Below are positions 32,750-41,924 of a stretch of DNA of 64,000 bases, piece after piece (within the stretch, counting starts at the first letter, position 1; each line of letters opens with the position of its first letter). Source of the stretch: Falsiruegeria litorea R37 (GTDB lineage Bacteria; Pseudomonadota; Alphaproteobacteria; Rhodobacterales; Rhodobacteraceae); the NCBI RefSeq assembly GCF_900172225.1, contig NZ_FWFO01000001.1, positions 868,001 to 932,000 on the forward strand, written 5' to 3'. Made by a program: the position numbers and the translations under genes. Below the pieces are notes generated by a model. That model worked only from the letters and a program-made list of their open reading frames with translations, was not told where the DNA came from and ran no database searches.

Positions 32750-34393
32750 ATGGCCAAACAAACAATCCCCGGCCAGATCATGACCATGCCGCTGACTGTG
32801 ACGAGCATCTTTCGTCACGCCATGCGCGCCCACCCCGAGGCCGAGATCGTCTGGCGCAATTCGGATATGTCGGTTGATCGCCACAGCTTTGCTGACATGG
32901 GCCGCCGCACGCAGCAGCTGGCGCATGCGCTGACCGAGTTGGGCGTCGGTGCCGGTGACCGCGTTGCAACGCTGGCCTGGAACAATGCGCAGCACCTAGA
33001 GCTCTACTACGCTCTGGCTTGCATCGGTGCCATCTGCCACACGATCAACCCGCGCCTGCACCCCGACCAGATCGCCTTTATCGTGAACGACGCCGAAGAC
33101 ACGCATCTGTTCTTTGACACGACCTTTGCGCCGCTGATCGACGCGGTATCCAGCCGCTGTCCCACCGTTCAGGGCTGGTACAGCCTGACCGGCCCGGATC
33201 GCATCCCTGAGATGAAGACCGAGGTCAGTGATTATGAAAGCCTGATAGCAGGCAAGCCAGACGTCTTTGACTGGCCCGAGATTGACGAAAATGCTGCCAT
33301 GGCGCTCTGCTACACATCGGGCACCACCGGCAACCCCAAGGGCGTTCTCTATTCACACCGCGGCACCGTGCTGCACGCCATGGGGGTGTCGGGTGGCGAC
33401 TGGCTGGCGCTCAGCTCGCGCGATGCGACGCTTCCGGTTGTTCCAATGTTCCACGCCTGCGCCTGGGGCATTCCCTATGCGGCACTGATGAACGGCACCA
33501 AGCTGGTTCTGCCGGGACCGGGCATGGACCCCGCACCGCTGCAAGAGCTGATGGACGGCGAAGAGGTTACCATGATTTCGGGCGTGCCGACCGTTTGGCT
33601 GGGCCTTTATGAATACCTCGATCAGCGCGGCGAAAAGCTCAAGACCGTCAAGCGCGCCATGATGGGCGGTTCGGCTGCACCGCTGTCCTTGATCGAAAAG
33701 ATCGAAAAGGATCATGGGACCGAGGTTGTTCACGGCTGGGGCATGACTGAACTGTCGCCGGTGGGCTCGCTGGCCGTACTGAAGCGCGGCGAAGACAAGC
33801 TGCCCATCGACGAGCGTCTGCAGATCAAAACCAAGCAGGGCCGCGCGCTCTATGGCGTCGAAATGCGCATCGTCAACGACGAAGGCGAGCGTCTGCCGCA
33901 CGATGGTCAGGCTTCGGGCATGTTGCAAGTGCGCGGTCACTGGGTCGCCTCCAGCTATTGGGGCGGGGCTGGGGCCGATGCCTTTACCGAGGATGGTTGG
34001 TTTTCGACCGGCGACGTCGCGGCCATCGACGAAAAGGGCTATCTGCGCCTGACCGACCGCACCAAGGACGTGATCAAGTCGGGGGGCGAGTGGATTTCTT
34101 CGATCGATCTGGAAAACATCGCCATGAGCCACGCCGATGTGCTCGAAGCTGCCTGTATCGCTGCCAAACACCGCAAGTGGGACGAGCGCCCGCTGATCGT
34201 TGCGGTCAAGCGTGAAGGCTCGGATGTCACCCGCGAAGACGTGCTGGCTCTGTACGATGGTCAGATCGCCAAATGGTGGACGCCCGATGACGTCGTGTTC
34301 CAGGCCGAGCTGCCCCACACCGCAACCGGCAAAGTGTCCAAGCTGCACCTGCGTGAGCAATACGCAGATTACAAGCTGCCCACCGACAACTAA
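32750..34393 (+). CDS. Acyl-CoA synthetase (AMP-forming)
   Basis: 547 aa from ATG 32750 behind GGGAGG; 74 bp of leader with a small CTGCC/GGCAG hairpin precede it. The ANL motifs are YTSGTTGNPKG (P-loop), GWGMTELSP, TGDVAAID and the C-terminal lysine segment TATGKVSKL. The size and motif set resemble medium/long-chain fatty-acyl-CoA ligases. It activates the acid from the upstream steps for beta-oxidation. Confidence 0.92.
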   Translation: MAKQTIPGQIMTMPLTVTSIFRHAMRAHPEAEIVWRNSDMSVDRHSFADMGRRTQQLAHALTELGVGAGDRVATLAWNNAQHLELYYALACIGAICHTINPRLHPDQIAFIVNDAEDTHLFFDTTFAPLIDAVSSRCPTVQGWYSLTGPDRIPEMKTEVSDYESLIAGKPDVFDWPEIDENAAMALCYTSGTTGNPKGVLYSHRGTVLHAMGVSGGDWLALSSRDATLPVVPMFHACAWGIPYAALMNGTKLVLPGPGMDPAPLQELMDGEEVTMISGVPTVWLGLYEYLDQRGEKLKTVKRAMMGGSAAPLSLIEKIEKDHGTEVVHGWGMTELSPVGSLAVLKRGEDKLPIDERLQIKTKQGRALYGVEMRIVNDEGERLPHDGQASGMLQVRGHWVASSYWGGAGADAFTEDGWFSTGDVAAIDEKGYLRLTDRTKDVIKSGGEWISSIDLENIAMSHADVLEAACIAAKHRKWDERPLIVAVKREGSDVTREDVLALYDGQIAKWWTPDDVVFQAELPHTATGKVSKLHLREQYADYKLPTDN

Positions 34394-34398
34394 CTGAC

Positions 34399-34420
34399 GG
34401 GGGCGCTTGGCGCCCCCTTT
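34399..34420 (+). terminator. Possible terminator after the acyl-CoA ligase gene
   Basis: GGGGGCGC/GCGCCCCC with a TTG loop and a pyrimidine-rich tail that begins with only TTT. Only 36 bp separate it from the thiolase gene, so it may attenuate rather than end transcription. Confidence 0.55.
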
Positions 34421-34456
34421 CCCCTTCCTTCTCCTCCTCCCAAAAGGATCCCAATC

Positions 34457-35638
34457 ATGCGTTCCGCTGTTATCGTTTCCACCGCCCGTACCGCCATCGG
34501 CAAAGCTTTCAAAGGCGCCTTCAACGACACTCATCCTGCTGTTTATGGCGGCCATGCCGTGGCCGAGTCGGTCAAGCGCGCGGGCGTTGATCCGTCTGAA
34601 ATCGAAGACGTAATCATCGGTAACGCCGTGCCCGAGGGCGCAAATGGCGGCAACTTGGGCCGTCAGGTCGCGATGCGCGCCGGCCTGCCGGCGACGGCGT
34701 CGGGCGTGACCGTCAACCGCTTTTGCTCGTCGGGTCTGGAAGCGCTGACTCGCGCCTGTTCGCGCGTGATGGTCGATGGCTGCGACGTGGTTGTTGGTGG
34801 CGGTGCGGAAAGCATCTCGCTTGTCATGGGCCGCGACAACACCTTCCGCCTGAAAGAGGATTGGATCGATAACAACGTCCGCGGCTTCTATGATCCGATG
34901 ATCAAGACCGCCGATACCGTGGCCGAACGTTATGGCATCAGCCGCGAGGCACAGGACGAATTTGCCCTGCAATCGCAGCAGCGCACCGCAGCAGCCCAAG
35001 CCGCAGGCAAGTTCGATGATGAGATCGTGCCGATCACCGTCACCAAGGCCAACAAGAACAAGGAAACCGGCGAGATCACTTATGAAGAGGTCACGCTGAC
35101 ACAGGATGAATGCAACCGTCCCTCGACCACTTTGGATAGCCTGCAGGGTCTGAACCCGGTGATGGGCGACGGCAAGTGGATCACCGCCGGCAACGCCTCG
35201 CAACTCAGCGACGGTGGCTCGGCGCAGGTCGTGATGGAGGAAAAGCTGGCCGAGAAGCGCGGGCTTGAGCCTCTGGGGCGTTATGTGGGCTATGTCGTGG
35301 CTGGTTGCGAGCCCGATGAAATGGGCATTGGCCCGGTCTTTGCCGTGCCGAAGCTGCTGGAACGCAACGGGCTCAAGATGGACGACATCGGTCTGTGGGA
35401 ACTGAACGAAGCCTTCGCGTCACAGGCCCTCTATTGTCAGCAGAAACTGGGCATCCCGAATGAGATCCTGAACGTCGATGGCGGCGCAATCTCGGTTGGT
35501 CACCCCTATGGCATGTCCGGCACCCGCATGGTCGGCCACGCGTTGATCGAAGGTAAGAAGCGCGGCGCGAAATACGTTGTCGCCACCATGTGCATCGGCG
35601 GCGGTATGGGCGCGGCTGGCCTGTTTGAGGTGCTGTAA
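34457..35638 (+). CDS. fadA: Acetyl-CoA acyltransferase (thiolase)
   Basis: 393 aa. Active-site residues are C90 (NRFCSSG), H349 ([11 protein letters not shown]) and C379 ([11 protein letters not shown]). It cleaves 3-oxoacyl-CoA with CoA to release acetyl-CoA, the last step of beta-oxidation. Its stop and the next start share one base (TAATG). The order thiolase, FadN-type protein, acyl-CoA dehydrogenase resembles the Bacillus fadN-fadA-fadE module. Confidence 0.93.
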   Translation: MRSAVIVSTARTAIGKAFKGAFNDTHPAVYGGHAVAESVKRAGVDPSEIEDVIIGNAVPEGANGGNLGRQVAMRAGLPATASGVTVNRFCSSGLEALTRACSRVMVDGCDVVVGGGAESISLVMGRDNTFRLKEDWIDNNVRGFYDPMIKTADTVAERYGISREAQDEFALQSQQRTAAAQAAGKFDDEIVPITVTKANKNKETGEITYEEVTLTQDECNRPSTTLDSLQGLNPVMGDGKWITAGNASQLSDGGSAQVVMEEKLAEKRGLEPLGRYVGYVVAGCEPDEMGIGPVFAVPKLLERNGLKMDDIGLWELNEAFASQALYCQQKLGIPNEILNVDGGAISVGHPYGMSGTRMVGHALIEGKKRGAKYVVATMCIGGGMGAAGLFEVL

Positions 35639-37935
35639 TGAGCACCATCAACAAAGTTGCCGTCATCGGCTCGGGCGTTATGGGGGCAGGCATTGCCGCC
35701 CATTTCGCCAACGCGGGCGCGGAGGTTGTCCTGCTCGACATTGTCCCCAAGGATACCGAAGATCGCTCGATGCTGGCCAAGGGTGCGGTTGCCCGCATGA
35801 CCAAAGGCCGCGCGCCGCAATTGGCCGACCAGGCCTATGTCTCGCGTCTGACCTCGGGCAACTTGGACGACGATCTGGAGCAGCTGCGCGATTGTGACTG
35901 GGTGGTCGAGGTGGTCCTTGAGGACCTGGCCATCAAGCACGCGCTTTATGGCAAGATAGCGCCCTATCTGCGCGATGATGCGCTGCTCAGCTCGAACACA
36001 TCGACCATTCCGCTGGCGGATCTGGTGGCCGAGATGGACGAGAGCCTGCGCAAGCGGTTCGTTATCGTCCACTTCTTCAACCCGCCGCGCTACATGCGCC
36101 TGATCGAGCTGGTCACCGGACCGGACACCGACCCGGTTGCAGCCGAACGCGCCCGCGCCTTCAGCGACGCGCGCCTGGGCAAGACCGTGGTGCCCTGCAA
36201 CGATCGCCCCGGTTTTATCGCCAACCGTCTGGGTGGATTGTGGATGAACGCCGCCGCGCGCGAGGCTGTGGCCCGTGGTATCACCGTTGAGGAAGCCGAC
36301 ACCGTTCTGGCGCGTCCCTTTGGCGTGCCTGGCACGGGTGTTTTTGCGCTGATGGACCTGATCGGCGTCGACCTTTTGGGCAAGTCCCGCCTCTCCATGC
36401 GCAACCTGCTAGAGGCTGACGATCCGCAGCAGACCCACACCGAGGGGCTGGAGCTGTTCGACAACATGGCCGCCAAGGGGTTGGCTGGTCGCAAGGCAGG
36501 TGCGGGCTTTTACAAGCGCAGCAAGGATGAGAACGGCAAGACAGTGGCTCAGGCCGTCGATCTGTTCTCGCTCGAATACCGCGCGCAGGCCAAGGGGCCG
36601 GAGCTGGCCAAAACCTTTGGCGTGGATTTCATCGACCAAGCGGGCGATCGTCTGGCCGATTATGCCTGGTCCGTGATGGGACCGACCCTGTCTTATGCGG
36701 CCTATTGCGTGCCTGAAATCACCGCCAACCCTGCCGACATCGATGCAGCGATGGAGCTTGGCTATAACTGGCGCATGGGTCCGTTCAAGTTGATCGACAA
36801 GATCGGCGCGGACAAGATCGTGGCGCGGCTGAAAGCCGAAGGTCAGGAGGTGCCGCCCTTGCTGGCCTTGGCCGCTGAACGTGGTGGGATCTATTCCGGC
36901 AAAGGCCTGGATCGCAAGGTGCTGCTGCCCTCGGGTGAGCAGGCGGACGTGCCGCGTGGGCCGGGTGTGATCTTTGCATCCGACCTGACCGACGTGCCTG
37001 TCTTTGCCACCGACGCAGTTGTCCTGCGTGACATGGGCGATGGTGTTGCCTTGCTGACTATCACCGCCCCCAACGCGGCGCTGGACGATCTGGTCATGAA
37101 CGGCGTGTCAGAGGCTTTGGACGTGGTGGAACGTGACTTCAAGGCGATGGTCATCGGTTCAGACGGCTACCATTTCTCGGTCGGTGCCAACCTGAAAAAG
37201 GCGCTGGACCGTGCGGATGCCGGCGAGCTGGATCTGGTCGCGGATCAACTGGCCATCGGTCAAGCGACCATGCGCAAGATCAAATACGCGCCGTTCCCGG
37301 TTGTCTCTGCTGCCTGCGGTCTGGCCCTTGGTGGTGGGTGTGAGATCCTGATGCATTCGGATCGTGTGATGGCCTCGCTGGAAAGCAATATCGGTCTGGT
37401 AGAGGCCAACGTGGGCCTGCTGCCCGCATGGGGTGGCACCACCGCGCTGCTGCTGCGCAAAACCGCTGAACTGGGCGATCCGGTCAAGGGGGCCGAGGCT
37501 GCGTTTGACGTGATCTCTACCGCGCTGATGGTGGGTTCGGCGCCTATGGCACAGAACGCGGGTTACCTGCGTGCAACGGATGGCGTGGTGATGAACCGCG
37601 ATCGTCTGCTGGCGGATGCCAAAGCGGCGGCACTGGAACTGGCCGAAGGCTACGCCGCCCCGGCCAAGGCCGAAATCACGCTGGACGCCACTGCAATCAC
37701 CGTCGCGCTGGAGTCGAAACTGGCCGCCTTGGCCGAGGCCACAGCCGACGCGCCTTATACGGTCGAGATCGCCCGTGAAACCGCTCAGGTCCTGGCCGGT
37801 GGCACAGGCGGCACGTTGGACGAGGAAGCGCTGCACACGCTCGAAGCCGACGGCATGATGCGTCTGATCGCTCAGGACAAGACCGTCGAGCGCATGCGTC
37901 ACACCATGACCACCGGCAAACCGCTGAAGAACTGA
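35638..37935 (+). CDS. fadN: 3-hydroxyacyl-CoA dehydrogenase/enoyl-CoA hydratase (FadN type)
   Basis: 765 aa with the dehydrogenase first (Rossmann GSGVMGAGIAAHFANAG at residue 11; SSNTSTIP; HFFNPPRYMRLIEL with the catalytic His/Glu pair; RPGFIANRLG). A C-terminal crotonase domain follows from about residue 460 (VIGSDGYHFSVGAN, AACGLALGGGCEILMHSD). This order is the reverse of E. coli FadB and matches FadN. It hydrates enoyl-CoA and oxidises the 3-hydroxyacyl-CoA with NAD. Confidence 0.92.
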   Translation: MSTINKVAVIGSGVMGAGIAAHFANAGAEVVLLDIVPKDTEDRSMLAKGAVARMTKGRAPQLADQAYVSRLTSGNLDDDLEQLRDCDWVVEVVLEDLAIKHALYGKIAPYLRDDALLSSNTSTIPLADLVAEMDESLRKRFVIVHFFNPPRYMRLIELVTGPDTDPVAAERARAFSDARLGKTVVPCNDRPGFIANRLGGLWMNAAAREAVARGITVEEADTVLARPFGVPGTGVFALMDLIGVDLLGKSRLSMRNLLEADDPQQTHTEGLELFDNMAAKGLAGRKAGAGFYKRSKDENGKTVAQAVDLFSLEYRAQAKGPELAKTFGVDFIDQAGDRLADYAWSVMGPTLSYAAYCVPEITANPADIDAAMELGYNWRMGPFKLIDKIGADKIVARLKAEGQEVPPLLALAAERGGIYSGKGLDRKVLLPSGEQADVPRGPGVIFASDLTDVPVFATDAVVLRDMGDGVALLTITAPNAALDDLVMNGVSEALDVVERDFKAMVIGSDGYHFSVGANLKKALDRADAGELDLVADQLAIGQATMRKIKYAPFPVVSAACGLALGGGCEILMHSDRVMASLESNIGLVEANVGLLPAWGGTTALLLRKTAELGDPVKGAEAAFDVISTALMVGSAPMAQNAGYLRATDGVVMNRDRLLADAKAAALELAEGYAAPAKAEITLDATAITVALESKLAALAEATADAPYTVEIARETAQVLAGGTGGTLDEEALHTLEADGMMRLIAQDKTVERMRHTMTTGKPLKN

Positions 37936-37947
37936 CGGAGGGTACAG

Positions 37948-39717
37948 ATGGACTATCAACTCCCCCAACGGGACATCACGTTCCTGCTTGATGAGGTTCT
38001 GAACCTCGACGACACGCTGGCGCTGCCGGGGTATGAGCATTGCGACAAGGACACGTTTTTTGCCGTGGTCGACGCCATCAACGGCTTTGTGCGTGACAAC
38101 CTGGCGACCTGCAATGAGGCGGGCGACAGCCCCGGTGCTAAGCTGGTCGACGGTCAGGTTTATGCCGCGCCCGGTTTTGGCGATGCCTACAAGGTGTTCT
38201 GCGAAGACGGTTGGAACGCGCTCGCGCTTGAGGAAGAATACGGCGGGCAGCAACTGCCCTTTGTCCTGCATGCCGCGCTGCGCGAGGGGATGGCTGGCAC
38301 CAACCTGGCCTTTGCCCTGATCCACGAGCTGAACTTTGGCGTGGTTGAGGCTCTGATGGCCTATGGTTCGGACGATCAGAAGACGGTTTATGTGCCGCAG
38401 CTGACTAATGGAAACTGGGCCGGGACCATGAACCTGACGGAACCGCATTGCGGCACCGATCTGGGTCTGATCCGCACCAAGGCCGTGCAAAACGATGACG
38501 GGTCTTATGCCATCACCGGCAACAAGATCTTCATCACCTGGGGCGACCACGACATGTCGGAAAACGTGGCCCACCTGATCCTGGCTCGCGTCGAGGGCGC
38601 GCAGCCCGGCCCGCGCGGCCTGTCGCTGTTCCTTGCGCCCAAGTATATGCTGGATGCCGACGGCAACACCACGGATACCCAGAACACGATCACCATCGCC
38701 GGGATCGAGAACAAGATGGGCATCCATGGCTCGCCCACCTGCGCGATCTCGTTCGAGGACACCAAGGCCTGGATCGTGGGTGAAGAGGGCAAGGGTCTGG
38801 CGGCGATGTTCGTCATGATGAATGCGGCTCGCCTGTCGGTTGGTCAGCAAGGTCTGGGCATTGCCGAGGCGGCCATTCAAACCGCAACCGCCTATGCGCA
38901 TGAACGCCTGCAGGGTCGCGCGGATGGCGAGGCGTGGAACCCCGCAGGACCAGCCGATCCGCTGGTTGCACACGCCGACGTGCGTCGCCGCCTGCTGACG
39001 GCTCAGGGTGAAATGGATGCGGGCCGTGCGTTTGCTTATTTCGGTGCCAGCCTGCTGGACGAAGCGCATCGCTCGGCCACGCCCGAGGCCCGCAAGGCAG
39101 CCGACGCCAAGCTGTCGGTTCTGACCCCGGTGTTGAAATCCTACCTCTCCGAGATGGGGTCGCGCATGGCCAACGAGGCGGTGCAGATGCACGGTGGTCA
39201 CGGCTTCATCAAGGACTACGGTGTCGAACAGCTGGTCCGCGACGTCCGCATCACCGAGATCTATGAGGGCACCAGCGCCGTGCAGGCGCGCGATCTGGTA
39301 ACCCGCAAGGTGCGTGGTGACAGCGGAGCGGTGATGAAGGGCTTTGTCGCCGATATGCTGGCCGATGCCGATGCCCTGCCTGCTGAACTGGCAGACGTCC
39401 AGACCGCACTGCGCGATGCCGCCGCCCGATTGGGCCGCTGCACCGATTGGGTGCTGTCGACGGCGCAGGGCGATGTTCTGTCGGGGGCTTGTGACTATCT
39501 TGAGGTGGTCGCGCTCAGCTTCTCGGCGTGGATGGCCGCGCGTATTGCCAAAGCAGCACACGCCGGGACAGGGGCGCAGTCGGCCGATTACTATGCTGAC
39601 CGTCTCGATTGCGCGCGCGCGCTCTTGGTGCGGGCGTTGCCGCGTGCGCTCAGCCACGAGATGATCTTGCAGGCGGGTGAGCCGGGCATGATCTGCCGCG
39701 CGGATCGCTGCATCTGA
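37948..39717 (+). CDS. fadE: Acyl-CoA dehydrogenase with C-terminal extension
   Basis: 589 aa, longer than the ~380-aa core because of a C-terminal dehydrogenase-associated domain from about residue 470. Landmarks: MNLTEPHCGTDLG (substrate/FAD region), GNKIFITWG, and the catalytic-Glu loop ITEIYEGTSAVQARDLV. It introduces the trans-2 double bond and passes electrons to ETF. It is the last clear member of the LLM/amidase/CoA operon; a terminator follows. Confidence 0.92.
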   Translation: MDYQLPQRDITFLLDEVLNLDDTLALPGYEHCDKDTFFAVVDAINGFVRDNLATCNEAGDSPGAKLVDGQVYAAPGFGDAYKVFCEDGWNALALEEEYGGQQLPFVLHAALREGMAGTNLAFALIHELNFGVVEALMAYGSDDQKTVYVPQLTNGNWAGTMNLTEPHCGTDLGLIRTKAVQNDDGSYAITGNKIFITWGDHDMSENVAHLILARVEGAQPGPRGLSLFLAPKYMLDADGNTTDTQNTITIAGIENKMGIHGSPTCAISFEDTKAWIVGEEGKGLAAMFVMMNAARLSVGQQGLGIAEAAIQTATAYAHERLQGRADGEAWNPAGPADPLVAHADVRRRLLTAQGEMDAGRAFAYFGASLLDEAHRSATPEARKAADAKLSVLTPVLKSYLSEMGSRMANEAVQMHGGHGFIKDYGVEQLVRDVRITEIYEGTSAVQARDLVTRKVRGDSGAVMKGFVADMLADADALPAELADVQTALRDAAARLGRCTDWVLSTAQGDVLSGACDYLEVVALSFSAWMAARIAKAAHAGTGAQSADYYADRLDCARALLVRALPRALSHEMILQAGEPGMICRADRCI

Positions 39718-39740
39718 TACGGACCAACATTCATGACATG

Positions 39741-39770
39741 GGGCGTCCGAGAAATCGGGCGCCCTCTTTT
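39741..39770 (+). terminator. Rho-independent terminator after the acyl-CoA dehydrogenase gene
   Basis: A ten-pair stem (one T-G pair) GGGCGTCCGA/TCGGGCGCCC with a GAAA loop, followed by TCTTTTGTT. Confidence 0.85.
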
Positions 39771-39819
39771 GTTGGGGGTGCGGCGACCTTAGATCAGTCT
39801 CAGCAATGGAGGCTGCGCC

Positions 39820-40413
39820 ATGACCGATTGGATCGACTTGAGTTTTGATCTGAACCCCGAGATGTGGATCTATTCGGCGGAAAACTACTCGGACCCGCCC
39901 TTTGGCGCGATGAAGTGGACCGATCCGGAGACCAGCCGATATGAGGTCTGGGCGTTGTCCATGGGCACGCAGATGGGCACTCATATCGATGCGCCGTGCC
40001 ATTTTGTGCCCGGAGCGGCCACGATGGATGCCTTTGACCCGCAACACTGTTTTGGCCGGTTTCGCCGGGTGGATGCAGCGCAGCCGAAGGTGGATCTGTC
40101 ACCAGAGGGATGGGCAGGGATCACCCATCTGTTTCTGGACGCGCGCGCGGATCACTTGGCTCGGGTCGCGGATATCGAGGCCCTGCTAACTTTGCCGATC
40201 CCGATCTGGGTGATGGCAGGCGGCGTGCGTGTCGATCATCCGGACGGGCTGTGGTTTCATCAGCGCATCGCCGGAGCGGGCAAGTTTTTGGTTGAGGATC
40301 TGAATGCGGACGATGCGGGCCCTCTGCCCGAGACGGGTGAGATCATCACGACGCCCTTGAAACTCACCGGTTTGAGCGGGTCGCCCACGCGCGTTTTGCT
40401 CCGCGGCACATAA
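39820..40413 (+). CDS. Cyclase-family metal-dependent hydrolase, short form
   Basis: 197 aa. The family metal motif MGTHIDAPCHF (HxD...H) is present, as in kynurenine formamidase and related ring or amide hydrolases. It is shorter than its relative at 58873-59649 and lies behind a terminator with a 103-bp gap, so it probably has its own promoter. Likely role: hydrolysis of a small amide, formamide or lactone; the substrate is unknown. Confidence 0.87.
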   Translation: MTDWIDLSFDLNPEMWIYSAENYSDPPFGAMKWTDPETSRYEVWALSMGTQMGTHIDAPCHFVPGAATMDAFDPQHCFGRFRRVDAAQPKVDLSPEGWAGITHLFLDARADHLARVADIEALLTLPIPIWVMAGGVRVDHPDGLWFHQRIAGAGKFLVEDLNADDAGPLPETGEIITTPLKLTGLSGSPTRVLLRGT

Positions 40414-40535
40414 AATAACCGAGGCCAGGCAAACGCCCGGCCCCGGTCCAAAGGTCATCTGGTGCTACTCGGAAAACCGCCCGAGAGGAGTGGAGGAGGG
40501 GAGGGGGACCCTGCCGTCAAGGCAAGGTCGCCCTC

Positions 40536-41921
40536 TCAGGCAAACAAACCCAGACGACCCCCGTTTGCTGTGTCTGTGAACCGGTGCAGGTTGGGGAAAA
40601 GCGTGTTCAGCGCGCTGTCCTGAACGCCGAACCACAGTGAAAGATCGGCATAGAGCTGGTCGGTCGAAGTGGTCGGGATCAGCACGCCGTCGCCCACATC
40701 CTGCAAGTTGTCGTTGCCCAGGCCAAGGCTCGGGTATTCGCCAAAGACGCGGCCGCCCTGAACAGGTGTGCCCATGACGATGGTGTTGCCACCCCAGCCA
40801 TGGTCGGTGCCGTTCCCGTTCGAGGTCAGGGTGCGGCCAAAGTCGGACCCGGTGAAGGTCACGACACGGTCGTCGATCTCCATCTCTTCCAGCGAATGCT
40901 GGAACTCACCCAAGGCCCGCGACAGAACACTCAGCATGTAACCTTGGTTGTTAAGCAACTCGTCGTGGTGGTCCCAACCGATATAGCGCAGGAAGAACGT
41001 CTGCTGCTGCAACCCCAACCGGTCCGCGGCCTTGATGGTGCGGGCGACCATGCGCAGCTGTTGGCTCAGATCACTGCCCGAAAAGCGGCCCGGCGCCTTG
41101 ATGCCTTTCGTGGCGTCACGGAAGACCTCGTGCTTGGCTTGCGCGTCGCGGGTGAGGCCCAGATAGGTCTCCATGAACGGGTCGCCTGCGTAATCTTCGT
41201 TCATCAGCTTGGTGAAGCTATCCAGAAGTACCTCGTTCAGCTGGCTCTTCTCTTCCTTGACATAGAGGCCAACCGACCCCTCGGACTTGATCGAATAAGG
41301 CAGGTTGTGCGCGCCGTTCTGCTGGATGTTGTGACCGGCCAGCGAAATGTTCATCGGGATTTCATGTGCGGACAGGCTGGGCTGCAATTGATCGGCGAAA
41401 TGGCCAAACCAGCCCTGGTTTTCGCGTACGTCCGGGCGCGAGGTTTGCCAGTGCTTGAACTGATCCGCGTGGCTGAGCAAACCAAGCGGAAGTTGCGCTG
41501 AACCATCATAGAATTGCTCCTTGCGCAGCCGTTCGACCAGCGGGCCGACGTTGGCGACAAAGGCGAGTTTCTTGCGGTTGTAGAGCTTTTGCACCTCGGG
41601 CATCGACGCGTGCAGGCCAAAGCTGCGGCCTGCCGCGTCGTCGGGGCCATCCAGACCCAGCAATTCGCGCCGTGCGATGGCCAGGTTGCCCCGGGTGCGG
41701 CTGTATTGCTTGTGATGGGTGCGGTCGGTGGGCACCAGCATATTGTAGCTGTCGTTGCCCCCGTCGAGCATGATGAACACCAGTGCCTTGCGCTGCGGTG
41801 TGATCATAGCGCCCGAGGCGCGCGCCAGGCCGGGCAGGCCCATGGTCATGGCGGCGGTGCCTGCCATGGCAAGACCACTGGAGTGCAGGAAACCGCGACG
41901 TGTGAATTCGGGATGGGACAT
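40536..41921 (-). CDS. DUF1501 protein, Tat-exported
   Basis: 461 aa with the twin-arginine signal TRRGFLHSSGLAMAG and cleavage near ARASG. DUF1501 proteins have a sulfatase/alkaline-phosphatase-like fold; visible segments are MLDGGNDSYNMLVP, TGSDFGRTL and DHGWGGNTIVMG. They almost always occur beside DUF1800 genes, as here (3 bp downstream of one). Probably periplasmic, function unknown. Confidence 0.9.
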   Translation of the reverse strand: MSHPEFTRRGFLHSSGLAMAGTAAMTMGLPGLARASGAMITPQRKALVFIMLDGGNDSYNMLVPTDRTHHKQYSRTRGNLAIARRELLGLDGPDDAAGRSFGLHASMPEVQKLYNRKKLAFVANVGPLVERLRKEQFYDGSAQLPLGLLSHADQFKHWQTSRPDVRENQGWFGHFADQLQPSLSAHEIPMNISLAGHNIQQNGAHNLPYSIKSEGSVGLYVKEEKSQLNEVLLDSFTKLMNEDYAGDPFMETYLGLTRDAQAKHEVFRDATKGIKAPGRFSGSDLSQQLRMVARTIKAADRLGLQQQTFFLRYIGWDHHDELLNNQGYMLSVLSRALGEFQHSLEEMEIDDRVVTFTGSDFGRTLTSNGNGTDHGWGGNTIVMGTPVQGGRVFGEYPSLGLGNDNLQDVGDGVLIPTTSTDQLYADLSLWFGVQDSALNTLFPNLHRFTDTANGGRLGLFA

Positions 41922-41924
41922 GGT

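Noticed and set aside
33353-35203. 616-codon minus-strand frame spanning the ligase and thiolase genes
   Set aside because: It crosses two genuine genes and a terminator and has no domain.
37159-40047. 962-codon open frame on the minus strand opposite fadN and fadE
   Set aside because: It is antisense to two clearly conserved CDSs, has no recognisable domain and arises from GC-rich third-position bias.
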